Under the pieces are notes generated by a model, which was given only the letters and a program-made list of their open reading frames with translations, did no database searches and was not told the origin of the DNA. 64,000 bases of DNA from Microbacterium salsuginis (GTDB lineage: Bacteria > Actinomycetota > Actinomycetes > Actinomycetales > Microbacteriaceae): positions 372,001-436,000 of the forward strand of contig NZ_JABACI010000002.1 in NCBI RefSeq assembly GCF_012524205.1, read 5' to 3'. Below, piece after piece: positions 1 to 8,507 of the stretch. A program made the translations under genes and the position numbers. The number at the start of each line of letters is the position of its first letter. The stretch's first letter is position 1.

Positions 1-919
1 TCGCGGCGAAGAGGCCCACTCCCCCGTACAGGTCGAGATGCCATGCGTCGGGGTCGATGGCCGGGCCATCCGGCTGCGCGTCACGCAGCCGCGACGACAC
101 GAGCGTGCTCAGTGAGTGAGCCGCCAGGCGATGCACCTGCCAGAAGCCGCCGGCGTCGACGCGGAACTCCCGGCCGCCGACGCGCTCGAGCACGACCTCG
201 GCCTTGGGCGCGGGCTTCGACGGTCTCTGGGCACGGCCGGCGCGCGGGCGTCCGGCATCCGTCCGCCGCTCCGGGCGAGGAAGCACGCGCACCCGGCCGT
301 CGGCGGGCTGTACGAGGTCGATGCGGCCGGCTGCGTGGCCGCGCAGGCCTCGGGCCGCCGACTCGACCTCGGCGGTGGCGAGCGGCAGGTCGTCGACTTC
401 GATGACGCGATGACTCCGCGCCGCGTATGGGCCGATGCGCCCATCTTCGTCCACGTGCAGGCTCACGCGCGTGCGCCAGCGGGTGCCGTCCGGCGTCTCG
501 TCGTCGACGACGTCCGCGCTGTCGGAGAGGACCGGGCCCGCTGCCTGCATCGTGGCGACGGGGGCCGGCATCCCGCCGAACCGTTCGAGCGCCTCGAGCA
601 GCACCTGCAGCTTGAGCTCGCGCTGGTGGGAGAGGGCGATGTGCCCGAAGTCGGCACCGCCGGGACGGTGCTCGGGGGCCACGTCGACGCCGGCCTGCCG
701 CCACACGTGCGGTTGGCGGTGCGGCGACGCGTCCAGCACCTCGAGCGTCTCGGCGCGCCAGGAGGACTTCTTGCCGGTGTCGGTGAGGCGCGCGCGCACC
801 CGTTCGCCCGGAATCGCGTCCGCGACGAACACGACGCGGCCCTCGTGGCGGGCAACGAACACGCCGCCGTGCGCGACACCCGTGATCTCGACATCGATGG
901 TCTCGCCTGGTTCGCTCAC
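1..919 (-). CDS. class I SAM-dependent RNA methyltransferase, TrmA/RlmD type (C-terminus cut by window edge)
   Basis: The reading frame runs off the left edge, so only about 306 N-terminal residues are visible. They begin with a TRAM-like RNA-binding segment (VSEPGETIDVEITGVAHGG), followed much later by GGFWQVH and DLYGGVGLFA, both diagnostic of the TrmA/RumA uracil-C5 methyltransferase family. By family knowledge such enzymes methylate a uridine in rRNA or tRNA using SAM; the exact target cannot be read. The catalytic cysteine region lies outside the window. The GTG at 919 is chosen because TATGCT lies six bases upstream, fitting a leaderless transcript. It diverges from the maf-like gene at 963. 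Confidence 0.85.
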   Translation of the reverse strand, partial: MSEPGETIDVEITGVAHGGVFVARHEGRVVFVADAIPGERVRARLTDTGKKSSWRAETLEVLDASPHRQPHVWRQAGVDVAPEHRPGGADFGHIALSHQRELKLQVLLEALERFGGMPAPVATMQAAGPVLSDSADVVDDETPDGTRWRTRVSLHVDEDGRIGPYAARSHRVIEVDDLPLATAEVESAARGLRGHAAGRIDLVQPADGRVRVLPRPERRTDAGRPRAGRAQRPSKPAPKAEVVLERVGGREFRVDAGGFWQVHRLAAHSLSTLVSSRLRDAQPDGPAIDPDAWHLDLYGGVGLFAA

Positions 920-925
920 CCGATG

Positions 926-931
926 AGCATA
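926..931 (-). promoter_or_regulatory. -10 element, leaderless start of the RNA methyltransferase
   Basis: TATGCT on the minus strand, separated by six bases from the GTG at 919. The spacing implies transcription starts at or next to the start codon. Confidence 0.6.
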
Positions 932-950
932 CGAGGCGCCGGGCGCCGCG

Positions 951-956
951 TACCGT
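951..956 (+). promoter_or_regulatory. -10 element, leaderless start of maf
   Basis: TACCGT followed by six bases and the ATG at 963. No Shine-Dalgarno sequence could fit in the gap. Confidence 0.6.
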
Positions 957-962
957 GGTGGC

Positions 963-1643
963 ATGCGCGTGTGCCTCGCCTCGACGTCCCCCGCCCGGCT
1001 GATGCTGCTGCAGCAGTTCGGCATCCGCCCTCTCACGATCGGCCCTGATGTCGATGAGGAAGCGGTCGTCGAGGCGGTCGAGGCCTCCGAGGGGCGGCGG
1101 CTGGCTGCCGACGAGCACGTGCTGCTCCTCGCCCGCCGCAAGGCGGCCGAGGTCGCCGCGCGGCTGGCGGACGATCTCCCCGGCTTCGACGGCATCGTCA
1201 TCGGCGGCGATTCGATGTTCGAGCTCGACGGGGAGGTGCTCGGCAAGCCGTATACGCCTGACAACGCGATCGCGCGCTGGCGTGCGATGCGCGGGCGCAC
1301 CGGCGTGCTGCACTCGGGCCACGCCGTGGTGCGCCTCGAGCCGGGAGTGCCTCCGCGCGAGGTGCACGCGACGGCCGCGGCATCCGTCTCCTTCGTCGAT
1401 GACGTGACCGATGCCGAGATCGAGGCGTACGTCGCATCGGGCGAGCCGCTGCACGTGGCGGGCGCGTTCACGGTCGACAGTCTCGGCGGGGCCTTCATCG
1501 ACCGCGTCGACGGCGACCCGTCGACGGTCGTCGGGATGTCGGTGTCGACTCTGCGGCGTCTCGTCCGCGATCTCGGAGTGGAGTGGACGGCGCTCTGGAA
1601 CACGACCGACCCGTCACTCGACGACACGCCGAACTTGTCGTAG
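963..1643 (+). CDS. maf: Maf-like nucleoside triphosphate pyrophosphatase
   Basis: A 226-residue protein that opens with RVCLASTSPARLMLLQQFGI, the S-x-S-x-R phosphate-binding start of the Maf/HAM1 fold, and has GGDSMFELDGEVLGKPYTP near residue 80, which matches the Maf active-site region. Family members hydrolyse non-canonical or UTP/dTTP nucleotides to monophosphates in the cytoplasm and are linked to cell-division control or nucleotide-pool cleaning. It sits just upstream of the acyl-CoA carboxylase biotin subunit, an order common in Actinobacteria. The start follows a -10 box directly, so the message is probably leaderless. Confidence 0.9.
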   Translation: MRVCLASTSPARLMLLQQFGIRPLTIGPDVDEEAVVEAVEASEGRRLAADEHVLLLARRKAAEVAARLADDLPGFDGIVIGGDSMFELDGEVLGKPYTPDNAIARWRAMRGRTGVLHSGHAVVRLEPGVPPREVHATAAASVSFVDDVTDAEIEAYVASGEPLHVAGAFTVDSLGGAFIDRVDGDPSTVVGMSVSTLRRLVRDLGVEWTALWNTTDPSLDDTPNLS

Positions 1644-1705
1644 GAATCCCACGTTTCTGCTCGGTTCTTGTACGAACCGGTCAAAAGTCCGATCAAACCC
1701 GTCGG

Positions 1706-1711
1706 TAGGCT
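1706..1711 (+). promoter_or_regulatory. -10 element, leaderless start of the carboxylase gene
   Basis: TAGGCT with seven bases before the ATG at 1719. This position supports 1719 over the in-frame ATG at 1668, which would lie upstream of the promoter. Confidence 0.65.
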
Positions 1712-1718
1712 GGCCTTC

Positions 1719-3485
1719 ATGCCCCAGATCGCCAAGGTTCTCGTTGCCAACCGCGGCGAGATCGCCGTCCGCGTCATCCGCGCCGCCCGTGACGCCGGCA
1801 AGGCGTCGGTCGCCGTCTACGCCGACCAGGACCGCGATGCCCTGCACGCCCGCCTCGCCGACGAGGCTTACGCGCTCGACGGCTCGACCAGCGCCGAGAC
1901 GTATCTGTCGATCGACAAGATCCTCTCGATCGCGCGTCGCTCCGGGGCAGACGCGGTGCACCCCGGCTACGGCTTCCTCGCGGAGAATGCGGACTTCGCG
2001 CGCGCGGTGATCGCGGCGGGCCTGATCTGGATCGGACCGTCGCCGGCGGCGATCGAGGCGCTCGGCGACAAGGTCACGGCTCGCAGTGTCGCCGAGAGGG
2101 TCGGCGCCCCCCTCGCACCCGGAACCCCGGGCCCCGTCTCGGGAGCAGACGAGGTCGTCGCGTTCGCGCAGGAGGTCGGCCTCCCCATCGCGATCAAGGC
2201 GGCGTACGGCGGCGGCGGCCGCGGCCTCAAGGTCGCCCGCACGCTCGAAGAGGTCCCGGAACTGTTCGAGTCCGCTACCCGCGAGGCCATCACGGCGTTC
2301 GGTCGCGGCGAGTGCTTCGTCGAGAAGTACCTCGACAAGCCGCGTCACGTCGAGACGCAGTGCCTGGCGGATGCCGCGGGCAACGTCGTGGTCATCTCGA
2401 CGCGCGACTGCTCGCTGCAGCGCCGGCACCAGAAGCTGGTCGAAGAGGCGCCTGCGCCCTTCCTCACCGACGAACAGAACCAGACCCTCTACGACGCGTC
2501 GAAGGCGATCCTCAAGGAGGTCGGCTACGTCGGCGCCGGAACCTGCGAGTTCCTCATCGGGGCGGACGGCACGATCTCGTTCCTCGAGGTGAACACGCGC
2601 CTTCAGGTCGAGCACCCGGTCTCGGAGGAGATCACTGGCGTCGACCTCGTGCGCGAGCAGTTCCGCATCGCCGAGGGCGAAGAGCTCGGCTACGACGACC
2701 CCACCCCCGACGGGCACTCGATCGAGTTCCGCATCAACGGCGAAGACCCGGGCCGCGGGTTCCTCCCCCAGCCCGGCCCGATCCACGTGTTCAAGACGTT
2801 CGGGGGTCCCGGCATCCGTCTCGATTCCGGTGTCACCGCGGGCGACAGCGTGAGCGGCGCGTTCGACTCGCTGCTCGCGAAGATCATCGTCACCGGCCGT
2901 GACCGCGCCGAGGCGCTGGAGCGCGCCCGCCGCGCCCTCGACGAGTTCGAGGTCGCCGGGCTGCCCACCGTGATCCCCTTCCACCGCAAGGTCGTGCGCG
3001 ACCCCGCCTTCACGGCCGAGGACGGCCGGTTCGGCGTGTACACGCGATGGATCGAGACCGAGTTCGTCAACGACATCCCCGCGTGGGACGGCGAGCTCGA
3101 GGCTCCGAAGCCCGTCGAGCACCGCCATACGGTCGTCGTCGAGGTCGCGGGCAAGCGCCTCGAGGTGAGCCTGCCCGACCGAGTCGTCTCGGCTCCCGGC
3201 GCCATCGGTCGCCCCGTGGCCGTACCCCCGTCGCGGCGCTCGCATGCGCCGACGGTCGTGGCCGGGGCATCCGGAGACGCCGTCAAGGCGCCCATGCAGG
3301 CGACGATCGTCAAGGTCGCCGTCGAGGACGGCCAGCAGGTCGTCAAGGGCGACCTCGTGGTCGTGCTCGAGGCGATGAAGATGGAGCAGCCGATCCAGGC
3401 GCACAAGGACGGCGTCATCGGCGGCATCAACGCCGACCCGGGCACCACGGTTTCAGCCGGCCACCAGCTGCTCACCATCAGCTGA
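1719..3485 (+). CDS. accA3: acetyl/propionyl-CoA carboxylase alpha subunit (biotin carboxylase plus BCCP)
   Basis: The 588-residue protein starts [20 protein letters not shown], the biotin carboxylase N-domain. It continues through the ATP-grasp region ([13 protein letters not shown], about residues 160-175) and [20 protein letters not shown], and ends in a biotinyl domain with [10 protein letters not shown], placing the biotinylated lysine at about residue 554. It carboxylates biotin with bicarbonate and ATP; a separate carboxyltransferase subunit, not in this window, would transfer CO2 to acetyl- or propionyl-CoA for fatty-acid synthesis. The last codons (GHQLLTIS) are reproduced in the tandem repeat that follows. 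The symbol follows mycobacterial usage. Confidence 0.95.
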   Translation: MPQIAKVLVANRGEIAVRVIRAARDAGKASVAVYADQDRDALHARLADEAYALDGSTSAETYLSIDKILSIARRSGADAVHPGYGFLAENADFARAVIAAGLIWIGPSPAAIEALGDKVTARSVAERVGAPLAPGTPGPVSGADEVVAFAQEVGLPIAIKAAYGGGGRGLKVARTLEEVPELFESATREAITAFGRGECFVEKYLDKPRHVETQCLADAAGNVVVISTRDCSLQRRHQKLVEEAPAPFLTDEQNQTLYDASKAILKEVGYVGAGTCEFLIGADGTISFLEVNTRLQVEHPVSEEITGVDLVREQFRIAEGEELGYDDPTPDGHSIEFRINGEDPGRGFLPQPGPIHVFKTFGGPGIRLDSGVTAGDSVSGAFDSLLAKIIVTGRDRAEALERARRALDEFEVAGLPTVIPFHRKVVRDPAFTAEDGRFGVYTRWIETEFVNDIPAWDGELEAPKPVEHRHTVVVEVAGKRLEVSLPDRVVSAPGAIGRPVAVPPSRRSHAPTVVAGASGDAVKAPMQATIVKVAVEDGQQVVKGDLVVVLEAMKMEQPIQAHKDGVIGGINADPGTTVSAGHQLLTIS

Positions 3486-3492
3486 CGGATCC

Positions 3493-3516
3493 CGGATGCC
3501 TCGCGCCAGGCATCCG
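3493..3516 (+). terminator. hairpin after the carboxylase gene
   Basis: CGGATGCCT and AGGCATCCG form a perfect 9-bp stem with a 6-base loop, starting eight bases after the stop codon. There is no U tract, as is common in Actinobacteria. The same hairpin recurs in the two following repeat units. Confidence 0.55.
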
Positions 3517-3554
3517 TCCCCCTCCCGCCGACCCGCCGCCACCCCGACTCCCCA

Positions 3555-3637
3555 GCGAAAACACCAGTCCGTCACGCGACACGCCGCGAGGCAACGCCCG
3601 CCCCCGGCGCGTCGCCGTCACGGGCTGGTGTTTCCGC
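3555..3637. repeat. 83-bp imperfect palindrome, copy 1
   Basis: Left arm begins GCGAAAACACCAG and right arm ends CTGGTGTTTCCGC; the pairing continues inward through GTCACGCGACACGCC against GGCGCGTCGCCGTCAC with mismatches, giving arms of about 35 bases. Confidence 0.85.
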
Positions 3638-3748
3638 AGTGGGAACCGACCGCGGCCACCAGCTGCTCACCATCAGCTGACGGATCCCGGATGCCTCGCG
3701 CCAGGCATCCGTCCCCCTCCCGCCGGCCCGCCACCACCTCGACTCCCA

Positions 3749-3831
3749 GCGAAAACACCAGTCCGTCACGCGACACGCCGCGCGGCAACGCCCGCCGCCG
3801 GCGCGTCGCCGTCACCGGCTGGTGTTTCCGC
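3749..3831. repeat. 83-bp imperfect palindrome, copy 2
   Basis: Same arms as the copy at 3555 with a few substitutions near the apex. Confidence 0.85.
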
Positions 3832-3944
3832 AGTGGGAACCGACCGCGGCCACCAGCTGCTCACCATCAGCTGACGGATTCCGGATGCCTCGGCCCGAGG
3901 CATCCGTCCCCCTCCCGCCGGCCCGCCACCACCCCGACTCCGCA

Positions 3945-4027
3945 GCGAAAACACCAGTCCGTCACGCCACACGCCGCGCGGCAACGCCCGCCGCCGGCGC
4001 GTCGCCGTCACCGGCTGGTGTTTCCGC
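3945..4027. repeat. 83-bp imperfect palindrome, copy 3
   Basis: Same arms again; it ends 20 bases from the stop codon of the convergent flavoprotein gene and could serve that gene as a terminator. Confidence 0.85.
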
Positions 4028-4047
4028 AGTGGGAACCGAGCCCGGGC

Positions 4048-5505
4048 TCAGCCGCCGTAGATCGTGTGGTCGACGACGTGCATGGCGCGGGCGGCGTCGG
4101 TGATGCTGCCCGACAGCGACGGGTACACCGCGAACACGCGCGAGACCTGGTCGACCGTCAGGCGCCGCTCCACCGCGATCGCGATCGGGTAGATCAGCTC
4201 GGACGCGCGCGGGCCGACGATGACGCCGCCGATCACGGTGCCGCTGCCCTGGCGGGCGATGAGCTTGACGAAGCCGTCCTTGATCCCCATCATCTTGGCG
4301 CGCGGGTTCGCCGCGAGCGGGAGCTTGTGGACGACGCCGTTGATGAGGCCGTCGGCGATGTCCTTCTCCTGCCAGCCGATCGTCGCGATCTCGGGCGCGG
4401 TGAAGATGTTCGAGGTGATGCGGCGGTGCTCGAGCGGGATGACGACGTCGCCGAGCGCGTGGAAGACAGCCGTCCGGCCCTGCATCGAAGCGACCGACGC
4501 GAGCGGGATGAACGACGTGCAGTCGCCCGCGGCGTAGATGTTGGGCACCGAGGTGCGCGCGACGCGATTCACCTGGATGTGACCGGAGTCGGTCATCTGG
4601 ATGCCGGCCTGCTCGAGGCCGATCCCCGAGGTGTTGGGCACCGACCCGACCGCCACGAGACAGTGGCTGCCCTCGACCGTGCGGCCGTCGCTCAGGGTCA
4701 CCACGACGCCGTCGCCGACGTTCTCGACCTTGTCGGCGCGCGACTTCGACAGCAGCGTCATGCCGCCGCGCTTGAACACCTTCTCGAGCACCGCCGCCGC
4801 GTCGGAGTCCTCGCCGGGCAGCACCTGGTCGCGGCTCGAGACGAGCGTCACCTTCGCGCCGAGGTTCATGTAGGCGCCCGCGAACTCGGCGCCGGTGACA
4901 CCGGAGCCCACCACGATGAGGTGCTCGGGGATGGCGGTCATGTCGTACAGCTGCGTCCACGTGAGGATGCGGACGCCGTCGGGCTTCGCGGTGGGCAGCT
5001 CGCGCGGTGAGGAGCCGGTTGAGACGACGAGGGTATCGGCCTCGATGCGATCGAAGTCGGTGCCACCGGCACCCGTCGACACGACGACCGCGTTGTCGCC
5101 CTCGAGGCGTCCGTGGCCGGAGATGATGCGCACACCCGCTTCCACGAGCGAGGCGCGCATGTCGTCGGACTGCTGCCGGGCGAGCGAGAGCAGCCGCTTG
5201 TTGACGGCGTTGAGGTTGATCGCGATCTCGGGCTTGAGAGGCTTGCCGTCCTTGCCCTTGGCGAACAGCTGCACGCCGAGGTCGCTGGCTCCCGAGATCG
5301 CCACCGCGGCGTCGGCTGTCGCGATGAGCGTCTTCGACGGCACCACGTCGGTGATCACCGCCGAGCCGCCGATGCCGGCGCGTTCGACCACCGTCACCTC
5401 CGCTCCGAGCTGGGCGGCGGCCAGCGCCGCTTCGTAGCCTCCGGGTCCGCCGCCGATGATGGCGACGCTCTGCGTGCGCTCGAAGCTCAAGGACATGTGC
5501 TCCAT
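4048..5505 (-). CDS. lpdA: LpdA-type NAD(P)H-quinone dehydrogenase (flavoprotein disulfide reductase family)
   Basis: 485 residues with an FAD Rossmann motif (AIIGGGPGGYEAALAA, from about residue 15), a second NAD(P) motif (VVGSGVTGAEFAGAYMNLGA) and the FAD-binding IYAAGDCT. The redox motif of true lipoamide dehydrogenase is replaced by GGSAVITDVVPSKTLI, so both active-site cysteines are missing, and the usual C-terminal HPHPTLSE is AVYPSLSGSI. These are the features of mycobacterial LpdA (Rv3303c), known as a quinone reductase rather than a lipoamide dehydrogenase. Quinone reduction here is inferred from that likeness. A second ATG at 5496 is an alternative start; AGGAG lies upstream of both. 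Confidence 0.88.
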   Translation of the reverse strand: MEHMSLSFERTQSVAIIGGGPGGYEAALAAAQLGAEVTVVERAGIGGSAVITDVVPSKTLIATADAAVAISGASDLGVQLFAKGKDGKPLKPEIAINLNAVNKRLLSLARQQSDDMRASLVEAGVRIISGHGRLEGDNAVVVSTGAGGTDFDRIEADTLVVSTGSSPRELPTAKPDGVRILTWTQLYDMTAIPEHLIVVGSGVTGAEFAGAYMNLGAKVTLVSSRDQVLPGEDSDAAAVLEKVFKRGGMTLLSKSRADKVENVGDGVVVTLSDGRTVEGSHCLVAVGSVPNTSGIGLEQAGIQMTDSGHIQVNRVARTSVPNIYAAGDCTSFIPLASVASMQGRTAVFHALGDVVIPLEHRRITSNIFTAPEIATIGWQEKDIADGLINGVVHKLPLAANPRAKMMGIKDGFVKLIARQGSGTVIGGVIVGPRASELIYPIAIAVERRLTVDQVSRVFAVYPSLSGSITDAARAMHVVDHTIYGG

Positions 5506-5587
5506 TCTCTCCTGACGGATGCCCCGGCCACGACCGTGCCGCCGCTTCGGTGTCGCCGGCTCGCTGGCCCTTGCGCCGCCGGGTTCC

Positions 5588-5593
5588 TAGAGT
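5588..5593 (+). promoter_or_regulatory. -10 element, leaderless start of purine nucleoside phosphorylase
   Basis: TAGAGT with six bases to the ATG at 5600. Confidence 0.6.
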
Positions 5594-5599
5594 GGGGGC

Positions 5600-6433
5600 A
5601 TGTCAGACACCACCGGCAATCCTCTCGACGACCCCGCCGCCGACCCGTTCGAGGTCGCTGCCCAGGCCGCAGAGGACATCGCGCGCATCACCGGCGTGGC
5701 GCGCCACGACATCGCGCTCACCCTCGGCTCCGGGTGGGGTAAGGCCGCCGAGCTCGTGGGCGAGACGACGGCGACGTTCCCTGCCACGGAGGTCACCGGG
5801 TTCAGCGCCCCCGCGCTCGCCGGGCATGTCGGCACGCTCCGCAGCGTCGTCACCCCCAGGGGACGGCACGTGCTGGTGATCGGTGCGCGCACCCACTTCT
5901 ACGAGGGTCACGGGGTGCGTCGCGTCGTGCACAGCGTCCGCACGGCCGCGGCCACTGGGGCGCGCACGATGGTGCTCACCAACGGCGCCGGAGGCATCAA
6001 GCACACGTGGACTCCTGGGCAGCCGGTGCTCATCAGCGACCACATCAACCTCACGGGCGCATCACCGCTCGAAGGGGCGACCTTCATCGATCTGACCGAC
6101 CTCTACTCGATGCGGCTGCGCGACCTCGCCCGCACGATCGACCCGAGCCTGGACGAGGGCGTGTACTGCCAGTTCCGGGGTCCGCAGTACGAGACGCCGG
6201 CCGAGGTGCAGATGGCGAAGTCGTTCGGCGGTCACATCGTGGGCATGTCGACGGCGCTCGAGGCCATCGCAGCACGGCAGGCCGGCATGGAGGTGCTCGG
6301 GTTCTCGCTCATCACGAACATGGCCGCCGGCATCCAGACCACCCCGCTCAGCCATCACGAGGTCATCGAGGCCGGCCGTGAGGCCGAGCCGGTGATCTCG
6401 TCCCTGCTCGCTCGCGCGATCGGCGCGATGTGA
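5600..6433 (+). CDS. purine-nucleoside phosphorylase
   Basis: 277 residues of the trimeric PNP family: LTLGSGWGKAAELVG near the N-terminus binds phosphate, LTNGAGGIKHTWTPGQPVLI and the GPQYETPAEVQM segment form the nucleoside pocket, and GMSTALEAIAARQAGMEVLG follows. It splits inosine and guanosine (and deoxy forms) with phosphate into base and (deoxy)ribose-1-phosphate. Its stop overlaps the GTG of the phosphohexomutase gene, which could isomerise the sugar phosphate released, so the two likely form one salvage unit. Confidence 0.93.
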   Translation: MSDTTGNPLDDPAADPFEVAAQAAEDIARITGVARHDIALTLGSGWGKAAELVGETTATFPATEVTGFSAPALAGHVGTLRSVVTPRGRHVLVIGARTHFYEGHGVRRVVHSVRTAAATGARTMVLTNGAGGIKHTWTPGQPVLISDHINLTGASPLEGATFIDLTDLYSMRLRDLARTIDPSLDEGVYCQFRGPQYETPAEVQMAKSFGGHIVGMSTALEAIAARQAGMEVLGFSLITNMAAGIQTTPLSHHEVIEAGREAEPVISSLLARAIGAM

Positions 6434-8397
6434 ACGGCGCGGAAGTGCCGGCGGCCGATCCTGAACGTCAGGAGCCCGCGCCCGACAAGGTGCCCGCAGG
6501 CGGTGGCTCGATCCTCGAGTCCGCGCGGGCATGGCTCGCACAGGACCCCGACGGCGAGACCCGCACCGAGCTGCGCGAACTGCTGGCTGCGGCCGAGTCC
6601 GGCGAAGCCTCCGCGCTCGCCGAGCTGACCGATCGATTCTCGACGCGACTCGCGTTCGGCACCGCCGGGCTGCGCGGGGCGCTCGGCGCCGGCAGCAATC
6701 GCATGAACCGCGTGCTCGTCGGGCAGGCCGCGGCGGGCCTCGCCGCATACGTGCGTGAGAAGGCGGGCATGCCGGCACTCGACGCCGGCGGGACGGATGC
6801 CACGGCACAGCCGGCCGGAGACGCCGAGACCGAGACCGAGCACGAGACCGAGGAGACGCCCGGGTCCGCTCAGGGGGAACCGGCCGGCGACGCCGGGACC
6901 GACGGCCCGACCGCGGACGCGCTCGTGCAGCCCCCGACCGTGGACGCCCTGGCCGCCGAGGGTCCCGAGACCCCGGGCATCCTCGATGACGCGCCCGTCG
7001 TGGTGATCGGGTTCGACGGTCGCCGCAACTCCGACGTGTTCGCGCGCGACTCGGCCGAGATCTTCGCCGGTGCCGGGCTGCGTGCCATCCTCATGCCGCG
7101 CCTCCTGCCCACGCCCGTCCTGGCCTTCGCCGTACGTCACTTCGGCGCGGCGGCGGGCGTCATGGTCACCGCCAGTCACAATCCGCCCGACGACAACGGC
7201 TACAAGGTCTACCTCGGAGGCGACGACGACGGCTCGCAGATCGTGTCGCCCGCGGACGCAGAGATCGCGGCGCACATCCAGGCGGTCGCCGATGCCGGGG
7301 ACATCAGCACGCTGCCGCGGTCGCTGGCGTTCGAGGTCGCGACCGAGGAGGTCGTCGATGCCTACATCACCGCGACCGCCGCGGTGGCGCCGGCTCCTGC
7401 CGGCGCGCACGGCCTTCGATGGGTCTACACGGCGATGCACGGCGTCGGGTGGGAGACCCTGTCGCGCATCGTCGAGGTGGCCGGGTACCCGTCCCCGATT
7501 CCCGTGACCCCGCAGCTCGAGCCTGACGGCACCTTCCCGACGGTCGCCTTCCCCAACCCGGAGGAGCCGGGCGCCATGGACCTCGCGTTCGCGGCGGCTC
7601 GCGAGGCCGGCGCAGACCTCGTCATCGCGAACGACCCCGACGCGGACCGGCTGGCCGTCGCGATTCCCGACGACACGGCCGACGGCGGCTGGCGTCGCCT
7701 GAGCGGTAACGAGATCGGTCTGCTCCTGGGCTGGCGCGCAGCCCAGCGCGTCGCAGCCGAGGGCGCGACGGAGGGCGCATCCCTGGCGTGCTCGCTGGTG
7801 TCGTCGCCGGGCCTGCAGGCGGTGGCTGAGCACTACGGCCTCGCCTTCCATGCGACCCTCACCGGCTTCAAGTGGATCTCGCGCGCCCCCGGCATCGTGT
7901 ACGGCTTCGAAGAGGCGCTCGGCTATCTCGTCAACCCCGAGACCGTGCGCGACAAGGACGGCATCTCGGCCGCCGTCGCGATGCTCGGGATGGTCGGCGA
8001 GGCGCGCGGGCGCGATGCGTCGCTCGCCGACCTCCTGCACGAGTTCGACGACACGTTCGGCTCGTTCGCGAGCGACCAGGTCTCCGTTCGCGTCGACGAC
8101 GTGTCGCAGATCGCCCGCATCATGCAGGCGCTGCGGTCACGGCATCCGGAATCCGTCGGCGACGCCGCCGTCGAGCGCGTCGACGATCTGCTCGAGGGTG
8201 TCGACGACCTTCCGCCGGGCGATGTGCTGCGGCTGTGGCTGGCCGACGGCGCTCGCCTGATCGTGCGGCCGAGCGGCACCGAGCCGAAGCTGAAGCTCTA
8301 TCTCGACGCTCGCGGCGATTCACGAGACGACGCCGCGGCGCGCATCGCGGCACTCGCCGCCGGCGCTCGCGCGCTCCTCGCCGAGTACGGCGGCTGA
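6430..8397 (+). CDS. phospho-sugar mutase (phosphoglucomutase/phosphopentomutase type) with an acidic insert
   Basis: 655 residues of the alpha-D-phosphohexomutase superfamily. The phosphoserine loop is TASHNPPDDNGYK (Ser about 248), the metal loop NDPDADRLAV (about 403), the sugar loop GFEEALGYL, and the phosphate-binding RPSGTEPKLKLY (about 613). Between FGTAGLRGALG and the core strand VVVIGFDGRRNSD lies a 70-75-residue stretch (about 114-187) rich in Glu, Asp, Thr, Ala, Pro and Gly. It is probably disordered, is absent from ordinary members, and makes the protein about 80 residues longer than usual. The GTG start overlaps the PNP stop. Genes of this kind beside PNP often act on ribose-1-phosphate; the substrate is not certain. 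Confidence 0.9.
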   Translation: MNGAEVPAADPERQEPAPDKVPAGGGSILESARAWLAQDPDGETRTELRELLAAAESGEASALAELTDRFSTRLAFGTAGLRGALGAGSNRMNRVLVGQAAAGLAAYVREKAGMPALDAGGTDATAQPAGDAETETEHETEETPGSAQGEPAGDAGTDGPTADALVQPPTVDALAAEGPETPGILDDAPVVVIGFDGRRNSDVFARDSAEIFAGAGLRAILMPRLLPTPVLAFAVRHFGAAAGVMVTASHNPPDDNGYKVYLGGDDDGSQIVSPADAEIAAHIQAVADAGDISTLPRSLAFEVATEEVVDAYITATAAVAPAPAGAHGLRWVYTAMHGVGWETLSRIVEVAGYPSPIPVTPQLEPDGTFPTVAFPNPEEPGAMDLAFAAAREAGADLVIANDPDADRLAVAIPDDTADGGWRRLSGNEIGLLLGWRAAQRVAAEGATEGASLACSLVSSPGLQAVAEHYGLAFHATLTGFKWISRAPGIVYGFEEALGYLVNPETVRDKDGISAAVAMLGMVGEARGRDASLADLLHEFDDTFGSFASDQVSVRVDDVSQIARIMQALRSRHPESVGDAAVERVDDLLEGVDDLPPGDVLRLWLADGARLIVRPSGTEPKLKLYLDARGDSRDDAAARIAALAAGARALLAEYGG

Positions 8398-8438
8398 ACC
8401 GGGGGTTCGTACCCGTGCGCGGTGTCCGACCCCCGTGC

Positions 8439-8444
8439 TAGAGT
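8439..8444 (+). promoter_or_regulatory. -10 element of the MFS exporter gene
   Basis: TAGAGT lies 64 bases before the ATG at 8508, just ahead of the palindromic operator pair. Confidence 0.5.
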
Positions 8445-8450
8445 CACGTT

Positions 8451-8477
8451 CGCGATATATCGCGATGCGATATCGCG
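8451..8477. promoter_or_regulatory. palindromic operator pair upstream of the MFS exporter
   Basis: CGCGATATATCGCG (8451-8464) is a perfect 14-bp palindrome, followed two bases later by GCGATATCGC (8467-8476). They cover the expected transcription start behind TAGAGT at 8439-8444, so a bound dimer would block initiation. Which regulator binds is not shown; no regulator gene is adjacent. Confidence 0.6.
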
Positions 8478-8507
8478 GGGGAGATTCCGCATCGATACGA
8501 GGAGCGA

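Larger units (their letters stand above)
3458..4039. repeat. three tandem units of about 195 bp, each with a long palindrome
   Basis: The stretch from CGGCCACCAGCTG to GGGAACCGA is repeated at about 3458, 3653 and 3847 (units 195 and 194 bp, third truncated), with only scattered substitutions. Each unit carries a copy of the last 25 or so bases of the carboxylase gene including its stop, then the GGATGCC/GGCATCC hairpin, then an 83-bp palindrome. The array fills the gap to the convergent lpdA-like gene. It looks like segmental duplication of the gene's 3' end together with a mobile or unstable palindrome. I see no gene in it. Confidence 0.9.

Noticed and set aside
1668..1718. Start of the carboxylase gene at ATG 1668
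   Set aside because: The -10 box TAGGCT at 1706 lies after that ATG, and family sequence begins at 1719.
3458..4039. Possible CRISPR array
   Set aside because: Units are about 195 bp, internally palindromic, and the parts between palindromes are repeated too, so there are no unique spacers; no cas genes nearby.
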